Source: Ignavibacteria bacterium (GTDB lineage: Bacteria > Bacteroidota > Ignavibacteria > Ignavibacteriales > Ignavibacteriaceae). From it: 64,000 bases of DNA. Shown here in pieces: positions 1-8,293 of the stretch. Position 1 is the stretch's first letter. The number at the start of each line of letters is the position of its first letter. The translations under genes and the position numbers were made by a program. The stretch spans positions 868,001 through 932,000 of the forward strand of contig JAFLBV010000002.1 of NCBI GenBank assembly GCA_017302895.1. The letters run 5' to 3'. The notes below the pieces were generated by a model. It searched no databases. It was not told where the DNA came from and saw nothing but the letters and a program-made list of their open reading frames with translations.

Positions 1-732
1 CGCATTCGATGCAATACTGTGGATAAGAAGTGCCATCATTCCCGCAAAAGCACCAATTCCTATCCATACTGAAAAGATAATCGCCCAAATCAGTGGTTCA
101 ATTGAACGGACAAAGTTCGAGACGAGTCTGAGAAATGCATAGACTGCGAGGGTGAACTTGTTTTCATTCATCAAATTTCGAGCCGAGAGGAAACTCACAA
201 TCAGTGTAATTGGTATCGAAATCAGTGTGGCGATAAGTGCTATATAGATTGTTTCAATTATTGCAAAGAGTGCTTCGTCAAAAATTGCCATCTCAGGATT
301 GAACAAAGCACTGAATATTCTTTGTGCTGCCTGAACACCTTCATCGCTGAACAGGTCGATTATCGAAATTTTTGTTACAATCCAACCGGCAATAAAGGTA
401 ATATTGAAAAGGAACCAGCCGAAAATCTCGACTGTATATTTGGTAACCTTGCCCGGTTTTGCAATTCCAACAAGTCTGCAGGAGAGAGAAGTACCTGTAA
501 GGCTCCATACACTGCCAATAATAACACTCACGAGAGCTATGATGCCAATTTCGGTCCAACTGAACGGCAGATCTTTTATCTGGAGGATGAATCTGTTCCA
601 AACTATCCTGTCTATCACCAGAATCGAGTAGAAGACAAAGAAAATATCGAGCAGTGCTGCCTTTATTTTGGCTTTTCTTAAAACATAATCGTTTCTTTTG
701 GCAATTACATCATGTGGATTAACATGTGCCAT
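1..732 (-). CDS. phnE: Phosphonate-type ABC transporter permease, partial
   Basis: This is the first 244 codons of a PhnE-like inner-membrane permease; the 3' end lies beyond the left edge. The translation begins MAHVNPHDVIAKRND and shows several hydrophobic segments separated by short loops. A part with IPITLIVSFLSARNL resembles the coupling-helix region of PhnE permeases. The start ATG overlaps the phnC stop codon (TAATG), which indicates translational coupling. It should form the membrane channel for the PhnC ATPase and PhnD binding protein. The substrate within the phosphonate/phosphite/phosphate group cannot be decided, and no C-P lyase gene is visible nearby. Confidence 0.85.
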   Translation of the reverse strand, partial: MAHVNPHDVIAKRNDYVLRKAKIKAALLDIFFVFYSILVIDRIVWNRFILQIKDLPFSWTEIGIIALVSVIIGSVWSLTGTSLSCRLVGIAKPGKVTKYTVEIFGWFLFNITFIAGWIVTKISIIDLFSDEGVQAAQRIFSALFNPEMAIFDEALFAIIETIYIALIATLISIPITLIVSFLSARNLMNENKFTLAVYAFLRLVSNFVRSIEPLIWAIIFSVWIGIGAFAGMMALLIHSIASNA

Positions 733-1496
733 TATCTTATCTCCACTTCTTCGGCTTCATCGCCATAAATTGTTTTGAACCATTTTTCATCGATATCGTG
801 TGGCAGGCCTTCGTATATGATCTCGCCTGCTTTCAGAGCAATTACTCTCGAAGCGTATTTTCTTACCAGACTCAGGAAGTGGAGGTTGCAAATTACCGTT
901 GTTCCGAGTTCCTTGTTAATCTTTTCGAAATAGTGCATTACCGAGTTTGAGGTTGCGGGGTCAAGTGACGCCACCGGTTCGTCTGCGAGAAGAAGTTTTG
1001 GATTTTGCATCAGACTGCGGGCAATTGCCACTCTCTGCTGCTGACCGCCGCTGAGTGCATCCGCTCTGATATATGCTTTCTCCTCGATACCCACGATGCG
1101 AAGTGCATTCATTGCATCTTCAATCAATTCAGGAGGGAAACTTTCGGTGATCGTTTGGAAAGTACTAAGTCTGCCGAGACTGCCCGTTAAAACATTTGTA
1201 ATTACGCTTCTTCTTTTAATCAGGTTGAATTGCTGAAAAACCATTCCAATCTGCTGTTTCAACCCTCTCAGCTCCTTGCCCGAAACATGTGTGATATCCT
1301 TTCCCATGAAAGTAATCTCACCGGATGTCGGTTCGTGAAGTCTGTTAATACATCTCAGAAGAGTTGACTTACCCGATCCGCTAAGACCGATAATCACGAG
1401 GAATTCCCCCTCCTTCACATCAAAACTGACACCTTTTAGTGCATGAGTTCCTGAAGGATAAATTTTATGAACTTTATCAACTTTTAATATTGTCAC
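732..1496 (-). CDS. phnC: Phosphonate-type ABC transporter ATP-binding protein
   Basis: A 254-residue ABC ATPase of the PhnC family, predicted to power uptake of phosphonate, phosphite or a related P compound at the inner membrane. The Walker A motif GLSGSGKST is at residues 37-45, the signature LSGGQQQR near 148, and Walker B (LLLADEP) near 170. Length is normal for the family. The start is GTG and its last base pairs overlap the phnD stop (GTGA), while its own stop overlaps the phnE start (TAATG). The three genes are therefore one translationally coupled operon. Confidence 0.92.
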   Translation of the reverse strand: MTILKVDKVHKIYPSGTHALKGVSFDVKEGEFLVIIGLSGSGKSTLLRCINRLHEPTSGEITFMGKDITHVSGKELRGLKQQIGMVFQQFNLIKRRSVITNVLTGSLGRLSTFQTITESFPPELIEDAMNALRIVGIEEKAYIRADALSGGQQQRVAIARSLMQNPKLLLADEPVASLDPATSNSVMHYFEKINKELGTTVICNLHFLSLVRKYASRVIALKAGEIIYEGLPHDIDEKWFKTIYGDEAEEVEIR

Positions 1497-2419
1497 AGTG
1501 CCCCCTCAATCTTAAAGTTGATGGCGTCAAGAATTTTTCTAAGCCCGTCATAGTCCTTGTCAGTTGTTGGTATCAGTTTTTTAACATTATAAATCCGGTG
1601 CAAAGACTCCTGACCCGCTTTAGTCGAAACGAATTTCAGGAAAGCTTCCACAATCCTTAGTTTCATTTCTTCAGGCATGCTTTTGTTGAATATTACGGGG
1701 TCGTTTGGAATCGGTTCGGTGAGTGCAATAATTTTAATTTTTTCAAATACATCGGGATACTGCGTTACCACCCGTTCTCTGGCATCCCTCAACTGACCTG
1801 TCTCATCTTTCGGAGAATAGTATGTTGCTCCTGCGTCCACCTGTTTCTGGTAAACCATCGAGACAACAATATCATGTTTCTTTGCAAAAATCGAATCTGA
1901 GGGGACAATACCATGTTTTTTTAGAAGTGCGGCCGGAAGGATGTAACCGGAGGTTGAGGAGGGATCGACATAAGCAATTTTCTTGCTCATCAGGTCAGTG
2001 ATGGTGTCCAATCCCGAGTCAGACCTCACTATTATCTGTCCCCGGTAGACAGCCTCTCCATTGTCTCGAACAATACGAAGAAGAGCTGTGGCGCCATATT
2101 TTTTGTTGGCCATGAGATAGGAAAAAGTGTTTATTACCGCAATATCGGCTTTGTTGCTCCCAAAACTCTCGACTACCGTTACATAATCTGCAGGCACAGC
2201 CGAAGTGAAGTAGTACCCTGTTTCCTTTTGGAGAAACTCAAGCAATTCCTTTGCAGTGGTGGTTATCTGTTTCGCATCAACAGAAGGTGTAAAAAAAAGC
2301 TTGATCGGGTTCTTCTTGGAACCGAGCTCAGTGCTGTACTTGCCCCATTCCCTCTGCGTGGTTACCACGATGAAAAGAAGGAGAGGTGTAAGAAATAAAA
2401 GGATTCGTAAGATTTTCAT
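1493..2419 (-). CDS. phnD: PhnD-type phosphonate/phosphite substrate-binding protein
   Basis: A 308-residue periplasmic binding protein of the PhnD/PtxB/PstS-like phosphonate group. Residues about 3-20 are a hydrophobic export or anchor segment with no lipobox cysteine. Family-typical stretches are LFFTPSVDA, ADIAVINTFSYLMA, AYVDPSSTSGY and VDAGATYYSP. It is the first gene of the operon with phnC and phnE and would deliver ligand to them. Upstream of the ATG there is no Shine-Dalgarno motif; a run of 11 T (minus strand) sits only 8 bases before the start. Ligand identity cannot be read from sequence alone. Confidence 0.88.
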   Translation of the reverse strand: MKILRILLFLTPLLLFIVVTTQREWGKYSTELGSKKNPIKLFFTPSVDAKQITTTAKELLEFLQKETGYYFTSAVPADYVTVVESFGSNKADIAVINTFSYLMANKKYGATALLRIVRDNGEAVYRGQIIVRSDSGLDTITDLMSKKIAYVDPSSTSGYILPAALLKKHGIVPSDSIFAKKHDIVVSMVYQKQVDAGATYYSPKDETGQLRDARERVVTQYPDVFEKIKIIALTEPIPNDPVIFNKSMPEEMKLRIVEAFLKFVSTKAGQESLHRIYNVKKLIPTTDKDYDGLRKILDAINFKIEGAL

Positions 2420-2427
2420 ATTTCATC

Positions 2428-2438
2428 AAAAAAAAAAA
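2428..2438. repeat. Homopolymer A11/T11 tract before phnD
   Basis: Eleven consecutive A on the plus strand (T on the coding strand) lie 8 bases upstream of the phnD ATG, where a ribosome binding site would normally be. Such tracts are prone to slippage, so length could vary between cells. Any effect on phnD expression is inference. Confidence 0.5.
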
Positions 2439-2601
2439 GAATACAATCACGAAATATGCCTTAGATTCCTCTCCTGACAAAGTAATCCTGAAAATTTCCA
2501 ATGTTAAGAAATTGTTAAGAAATTGTTAACTGCGAAATCAGCCAATAATCACAGTTTTTTCAGACCATCAAAGATCTTAATTATACCAAATCTCAAAACT
2601 T

Positions 2602-2665
2602 CAATATTACTGCATTACTGCATTATTGGATTATTGGATTACTGCATTACTGCATTATTGCATTA
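2602..2665 (-). repeat. Eight tandem octamers at the large CHAT gene stop codon
   Basis: Read on the minus strand, the stop codon of the large CHAT gene is the first three bases of an array of eight 8-bp units: TAATGCAA, TAATGCAG twice, TAATCCAA twice, TAATGCAG twice, TAATATTG. Every unit carries TAA, and because 8 is not a multiple of 3 the array places stop codons in all three frames within 24 bases. The remaining 3' region to 2420 shows only AT-rich DNA, including a doubled TTAAGAAATTG. Confidence 0.9.
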
Positions 2666-5600
2666 CCTGTAGTCCCCCACCATTATGAAGGGAGCCCAGA
2701 AATACGGGAATGCATATTTGGGGTTCTTAATCAGTTTTAGTTTGGCTTTTTGAAGCGCTTCACTCTTTGACATGGTTTTCAGGTTGGTGTAAAACTCTGT
2801 CATAAGGATGGAGGTTGCTTCGTCTTCCACTTGCCAAAGGGAAGCCACAACAGTCTGCACACCGATTTTGAGGAAGGCATTTGCCGGTGACACAAGCCAG
2901 CCCTTGGCAAATTCCTCGCTTATTGCGGTTTTACAGGCGGAAAGAGTGACGAGTTTATAATTTCTCAGGTTCGTCAATCCCCACACTTCGTTAATGGTCA
3001 ATTGCCCGTCAGAGAGAGGATCCTGCCCCGCACCTTTTTTTGCCATGGTGAGGAAAGATTTGGTTATCTCACCGTAGTTCATGTTTCCGTGAGTTGCAAG
3101 ATGCAAGGTGTTGAACTGCCCTTTGGTGAGCGAGCGGATTTTCTCCTCGGTGGCATCATCTTTTGAATATATCTCTGCATCGGTAAAAAGCTTTTTCAAT
3201 CCGTTGACTTCATTTTCCGAGGAAGGAAGTGATTTGTCGGCATTCGCAAATGCGATCAGTTTGAACGGAACCGCTTCTTTTGCCATGTTTTGGGAGAATA
3301 CCTTAAACGAGGTTACATAAAACAAAAGGTGATCTTCGAGTAAAAACTTAACTTTTTCACCCGGTTGCGAGGAGATCAAAGTTTCAAACGGGAGATAGTA
3401 GAGCTTGCCGAAAGGTACAACACAAAGCTTTTTCTTCCCCTTAAAAATCGATTTTACGGGCTGAACAAGCATCTGATAAAGTTCCATCGCAAGTTTTCGC
3501 TGCGGAGCAAGGTACATCTCATCTTCCATTGTCATGCTCTTGTTTTTCGGAGTATAGGTGTCAGGATCTACCTCACCAATCTCTTTTGCAGGATAGGAAT
3601 CCTTGAGCATTGAGTAAAATTCAACAAGTTTCTGCTCAAGTTCATCTTTTTTGATGTTCATCACGACGGCACCTACGGTATCGGATGTGGCACCAAAAAT
3701 GTAGAGGTTATTGTCACCCATAAGGTAGGCAAGAACCGCCACATCTTCAGGTATGAACTCCTGCCACTCAAGGAAACTGACCGGGTTAATGTTGTCTTTG
3801 AAATAGTCGTCGAGACCCGGATTTTTTTGCACCGTCTGCATTATAAACTCGACATAACTGTTCTCGGCGACTTCGAGACTTGCTTCGAGACTCGCTATTT
3901 TCTCCTTGTTCCGTAGTTCAGCGGGTTTCGATTTTTCCTTTTGAAGCTCTTCTTCCAGTCCCGATTTTTTGTTTTTCAGTTCCTTTTCTTTTTCGATTGC
4001 TTCGTTCTGATTTTTGTCATCAAATTTTGGGGTTACATTTCCAAACTGCTCTTTCAGACCTTCATTATAGCTCATATCGAGATAATAGAGAGCACTGTCC
4101 AACTGGCCTTTCTGTATGAATGAATTGATCAGAGCCTCATAAATTTTTACCTTCAAATCACCCGAAGAAAATAGCTTCGCAGCCTTGTCGCCTCCGACCA
4201 GCTTACCCCGGATGTCAGAAAGTACATTCACCGCTTTTCTAAGGTATGAAATGGAGGAATCCTGATTTTTTTCCTGCTGGAAATTCAGCGCTTTATAATA
4301 GTAGGAGTGATAGACCAGTTTGTTTGTCCCCAGCTCCTGCGAGAGTTTGATCGAATTATCCAGAAATTTATTTGAAGACTTGAAATCATTTTTGATGTAG
4401 TTGAGTCTGCCGAGCACGAGAGAACTGTACATCAGGTCGTTTCTGTCCTTTAGTTCGGTGCTGAGATCATAGGCAAGTTTCGCGTATTTTTCGGCAAGAT
4501 CAGTCTTTTTAGTGTCGATATAGAGTGATGCAAGGAGTCCGTAAGGAGTGGTCAGATAGGTTTTTGCACCCGTTTTCTTGGCATGTTCAATTGACTTTAT
4601 GAGAAATTTCTCTGCCTCATCATATTTCTTTTGTTCATACAACACTTCACCTATATTTGAAAGCACCGTCGCCCGGAAATCACCGAAATATTTCAATGAA
4701 TCGAGAATCGAAAGTGACTTTTGGAAATAAGGAAGTGCCGCAGCGTAGTCGCCCTGCCAGAAATAGACGGTTCCCATGTTGTTCAGGGGTGTGGCCCGGT
4801 AATAGTCGTTTTCGAGCGATTTGTATATGCTGTCAGATTTTGAATAGTTATCGATAGAAAGCTGATATTCACCAAGAGAGTTGTAAATATTTCCGTATGA
4901 GATAAAAATACTGGCAAGTGCCCAGGGATTGTCAATCTTGTCGTAGTAGCTGTAGGCGGTATCAAAAATTGCCTGAGCCTTTTTGTATTCTCCTAAAACA
5001 CGGTTCAAATCACCTTTATAGAGATAGACATCACCAAGAAGGTTGTTGTTGTTCATCTCCTTCGCCACCGCTTCTGCCTTGAGGAAATAACTAAGTGCCT
5101 TGTCGAAATCACCTCCGGCAATGGACGCGGAACCGAGATTGATCAGTACATTTCCAATCTCCGCTTTTTCCTGCATCGATTCATATATCGCAAGAGCGGA
5201 ATCGAGATATTTACTCGAAATAGCAGATCCACCCGTCTCGGAGTAAAGCAGCCCTATCTGCTTGAAGCAATACGCAATCGGGGAATTGTTGCTGATCTCC
5301 TTCGCCATTTTCAGGGCGCTGTTGAAGATGACCAAAGCGGTATCAAAATTATTCCGGTAACCATACTGCAACTGCCCAAGGTTTATCATACAGTAGATGG
5401 CATCGAGTTTGTCATTCACCAAAAGGTTGAGTTCAAGACTCTTTTTAAGAGCTGTGGTTGCATTCGCCACATCGTTGAATGTCATGTAAGCAAGTCCCTG
5501 TTCAAACCAGTTTTCCGCAATGGCATACTTGTCTTTCGATTTTTCCTTTATTGCGAGACTCTTGTTGAAGAAGTCGAAAGTCTTCTCGAAATCTTTGAGG

Positions 5601-8281
5601 TATTTGTACATCGCTCCGATGTTATCATACACTTCAGCCATCCCTTTTTCATCATTTTGTGATTTGTAAAGTTCGACAGCCTTGTCAAAATATTCCATCG
5701 CCTTGCCGGGATCACCCTGTTTACTGTAGAGGGAACCGATTTTAGAATAGGAGAAAGCCTGATCAGCGAGATTTCCTGTCTTTACTCTGTGTTCGATTGC
5801 TTTATTGTGGGCTTTTATTGCATCATCAAACTTGCCGAGATTCCAAAGAGCCTGACCGATATTCGACTGACAAAGACCTGCATTATCCAGATCTTCAAGT
5901 TCGAGATAAAGCTTGTAACTGTTCGTATAGTTCTCGATGGCAATCTGATATTCCCCAAGTTCGAAATAGGTATATCCCATGTCGAAAAGATTCTGAGCCT
6001 GTTTCTTCTTGTTGCCCGTAATAAGGCTAAGTTCGTGGACTCTTTTGTAGATATCGAGGGATTTCTGATAGTTACCCATCTTCGAGTAAACATCCGCAAT
6101 ATTTCTTAATACCGTCAGTTTGTCATCTGAAACCGATGTCCCCTTGCTTGAATCGTAGGAAGCGAGGGCAAGTTCGTAAAACTCAACCGACTCCTTGTAC
6201 TTGTCCATTCCCGCGAGCGAGTATGCCTTGCCCCAGTATGTTCCACCGAGTCTCTCCCACAGCCAGTCAGAAGGTTCGGTTGCAACCATTTTTTTTCTGA
6301 TCGCAAGACAACTGTCATAATATGCTATCGATTTTTCATACTGCTCAAGATCGGAATATAATATCCCCAGATTATGCTGATTCGTAGCGATATATGATGT
6401 ATCTTTTACCAGGCGTGCATACTCAAGACTTCTCTTGTAGGCGTATTCCGTTCCTGCCATGTCACCTTTTGCCTTGAGGTAAAGACCTCTTGCCAGGTAA
6501 ACTCTTTTGATTTTGTCGTTGTTTTTCAGCCAGTCTGCGAACAAAGTAGCAGCCAGGGAATATTTTTCAGCTTCATCCATCAGTCCTTTGGGATAAAGGT
6601 CCTCGGTGGTATCTGCAAACTTCCCGGGGATGTCGTAATCGGCTATTGACGCACTGTCCACATCAAATATTTTTCGCAGATCCTTTTCACCATTGGCTTT
6701 CAGGATCAGATTCGCGAGTTTCGTCTGGCCGGCAATGGCATCCGAGGAAATCCAGGAAAAGTAGGACTCGATAAATTTAAAGGAGAGCCCGAGATATTTT
6801 GCGGGGAAATCTTTTACGAAGAAAAGAAAGTGTTTAACGGTTTCCAGGTCGGATTTTTTGATCGCCTTATCCACCGTCAGACCTTTGAACTCACCCGTTT
6901 CAGCCGGTTTTTGGTACGCCGGGTCTTCTTTTACTAGATCCTCTATAATACTATAAATGGGAGGATAATCAGCGAGAAATATTTCAAGGATTTTGGCATC
7001 AAGCGTTGGATCAGCAAGATAGTTCAGGACACCGTAACTGTATAAAATATTTTGGGAATTGTCCCTGAATATGATTTCCGATTTTGCAACATCAAGAAGT
7101 GGTGAAGTGTAGCCGGTTTTTCTGGCAACCGGAATGTAAGCATGATCTACAATAAAAAGTTTTTTATTCTTGTTTACACCGTCAAATAACTTAATCCCGA
7201 TTTTGGTTTTGTAATCACCAACATCAAGTACCTTTCCCTTCCCCAGATTGAAAACATCGTGGTCGACAAGTTCAGGATACACACACGCCCACACATTTAC
7301 ATCGGATCCGTGTACTATGTTATCATAACTGCCTCCGAAAACTGTGGCAATAAGGGAGTCGGCAGTTATGTAATTAATGTCAGAGATGAAAAATACCCTG
7401 TTCTCAGTTTCTGTGGATGAAACCTTCCAAAGGTCTTTGTATTTCGGATCTTTAACATGCCTTGCAAGCATATCCAGATTGACCATCATAGCCATCGCAT
7501 TCACCAGAGTGGAGTCGATATTTGATTCCTTCGCCAGCCTGACACTCTCGAGATAACTGCTCTTTGCTTTTAATAAATCACCTGTGTAGGTGTACATGTC
7601 ACCGATAGTCTTATAAGATGCTGCAATCTGTGCTTTGTTTTTTTCTGACTTTAATTCCTGTTCCATCGTCTTTATTTTCGCGGCAGCTCCGGTGAGGAGC
7701 GATTTGGAATCAGGAAGTTTTAATTCATATTTTTCAAGAAGTGTGGCATCTTTTTCCTTGCCAAAATAGTTGATTGCGTCAATTATCAGGTCCTCTGTTT
7801 TGAAACCGGCAATGTATTCTTCATAATAGTAGATGAGATTGTCGTAATATGTATCGACATATTTATTGAGTTTCAACTCCTTCGATTTCTGAAGTGAAAG
7901 CTGGAAGTAGTCGAGAGCAAGCTCATGTCTCTTCATATTGTTATATGCCACGCCAATATTGTTTATGGCGATTACATAATTTTCGTAATCCTTTTCCTGA
8001 TAAAATCCCTGCAGTGTTGAATGCCACAAATTTATGGCAACATTGTATTTTGTCGAATCGAAAGCTGTAAGTGCACGGTTAAATATTTTGAGAAGCGAAT
8101 CGGAACTTTCCTCCGGAGATTTTGCAGTCAGCAACCCTTTTGCAGAATGCTCTTCCTCAGTAACGGATACTTTGCCTGTCTCCTTGCCACTAACGGGCGA
8201 AGAGCTCAGTTTGTAACCTGAAACCACTATTATGGTTGCAGTAAAGAATAAAAGTGTAACTTGTAAAACTCGCTTTTTCAT
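2663..8281 (-). CDS. Very large exported TPR protein with C-terminal CHAT domain
   Basis: An 1872-residue protein. An N-terminal hydrophobic segment (about 5-23) suggests export or an anchor facing outside the inner membrane. TPR repeats occupy roughly 40-285, then a non-TPR insert of about 280 residues (about 285-565), then a long TPR array to about 1420, a charged coiled coil (about 1425-1480) and the CHAT domain (about 1500-1872). CHAT is a clan CD caspase-like protease fold; the dyad is visible as His1731 in HLATHG and Cys1783 in LSACKT, followed by the family's ASLWQV and FWAPF motifs. It follows the smaller CHAT gene by 12 bases with a clear RBS (AGGAAATGAG), so the two are one operon. 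Substrate is unknown; TPRs probably bind partners. Confidence 0.9.
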   Translation of the reverse strand: MKKRVLQVTLLFFTATIIVVSGYKLSSSPVSGKETGKVSVTEEEHSAKGLLTAKSPEESSDSLLKIFNRALTAFDSTKYNVAINLWHSTLQGFYQEKDYENYVIAINNIGVAYNNMKRHELALDYFQLSLQKSKELKLNKYVDTYYDNLIYYYEEYIAGFKTEDLIIDAINYFGKEKDATLLEKYELKLPDSKSLLTGAAAKIKTMEQELKSEKNKAQIAASYKTIGDMYTYTGDLLKAKSSYLESVRLAKESNIDSTLVNAMAMMVNLDMLARHVKDPKYKDLWKVSSTETENRVFFISDINYITADSLIATVFGGSYDNIVHGSDVNVWACVYPELVDHDVFNLGKGKVLDVGDYKTKIGIKLFDGVNKNKKLFIVDHAYIPVARKTGYTSPLLDVAKSEIIFRDNSQNILYSYGVLNYLADPTLDAKILEIFLADYPPIYSIIEDLVKEDPAYQKPAETGEFKGLTVDKAIKKSDLETVKHFLFFVKDFPAKYLGLSFKFIESYFSWISSDAIAGQTKLANLILKANGEKDLRKIFDVDSASIADYDIPGKFADTTEDLYPKGLMDEAEKYSLAATLFADWLKNNDKIKRVYLARGLYLKAKGDMAGTEYAYKRSLEYARLVKDTSYIATNQHNLGILYSDLEQYEKSIAYYDSCLAIRKKMVATEPSDWLWERLGGTYWGKAYSLAGMDKYKESVEFYELALASYDSSKGTSVSDDKLTVLRNIADVYSKMGNYQKSLDIYKRVHELSLITGNKKKQAQNLFDMGYTYFELGEYQIAIENYTNSYKLYLELEDLDNAGLCQSNIGQALWNLGKFDDAIKAHNKAIEHRVKTGNLADQAFSYSKIGSLYSKQGDPGKAMEYFDKAVELYKSQNDEKGMAEVYDNIGAMYKYLKDFEKTFDFFNKSLAIKEKSKDKYAIAENWFEQGLAYMTFNDVANATTALKKSLELNLLVNDKLDAIYCMINLGQLQYGYRNNFDTALVIFNSALKMAKEISNNSPIAYCFKQIGLLYSETGGSAISSKYLDSALAIYESMQEKAEIGNVLINLGSASIAGGDFDKALSYFLKAEAVAKEMNNNNLLGDVYLYKGDLNRVLGEYKKAQAIFDTAYSYYDKIDNPWALASIFISYGNIYNSLGEYQLSIDNYSKSDSIYKSLENDYYRATPLNNMGTVYFWQGDYAAALPYFQKSLSILDSLKYFGDFRATVLSNIGEVLYEQKKYDEAEKFLIKSIEHAKKTGAKTYLTTPYGLLASLYIDTKKTDLAEKYAKLAYDLSTELKDRNDLMYSSLVLGRLNYIKNDFKSSNKFLDNSIKLSQELGTNKLVYHSYYYKALNFQQEKNQDSSISYLRKAVNVLSDIRGKLVGGDKAAKLFSSGDLKVKIYEALINSFIQKGQLDSALYYLDMSYNEGLKEQFGNVTPKFDDKNQNEAIEKEKELKNKKSGLEEELQKEKSKPAELRNKEKIASLEASLEVAENSYVEFIMQTVQKNPGLDDYFKDNINPVSFLEWQEFIPEDVAVLAYLMGDNNLYIFGATSDTVGAVVMNIKKDELEQKLVEFYSMLKDSYPAKEIGEVDPDTYTPKNKSMTMEDEMYLAPQRKLAMELYQMLVQPVKSIFKGKKKLCVVPFGKLYYLPFETLISSQPGEKVKFLLEDHLLFYVTSFKVFSQNMAKEAVPFKLIAFANADKSLPSSENEVNGLKKLFTDAEIYSKDDATEEKIRSLTKGQFNTLHLATHGNMNYGEITKSFLTMAKKGAGQDPLSDGQLTINEVWGLTNLRNYKLVTLSACKTAISEEFAKGWLVSPANAFLKIGVQTVVASLWQVEDEATSILMTEFYTNLKTMSKSEALQKAKLKLIKNPKYAFPYFWAPFIMVGDYR

Positions 8282-8293
8282 CTCATTTCCTAG

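Noticed and set aside
1..2419. Complete phosphonate degradation (C-P lyase) locus
   Set aside because: Only transporter genes phnD, phnC and the start of phnE are visible; the left edge cuts the locus, so degradation cannot be claimed.
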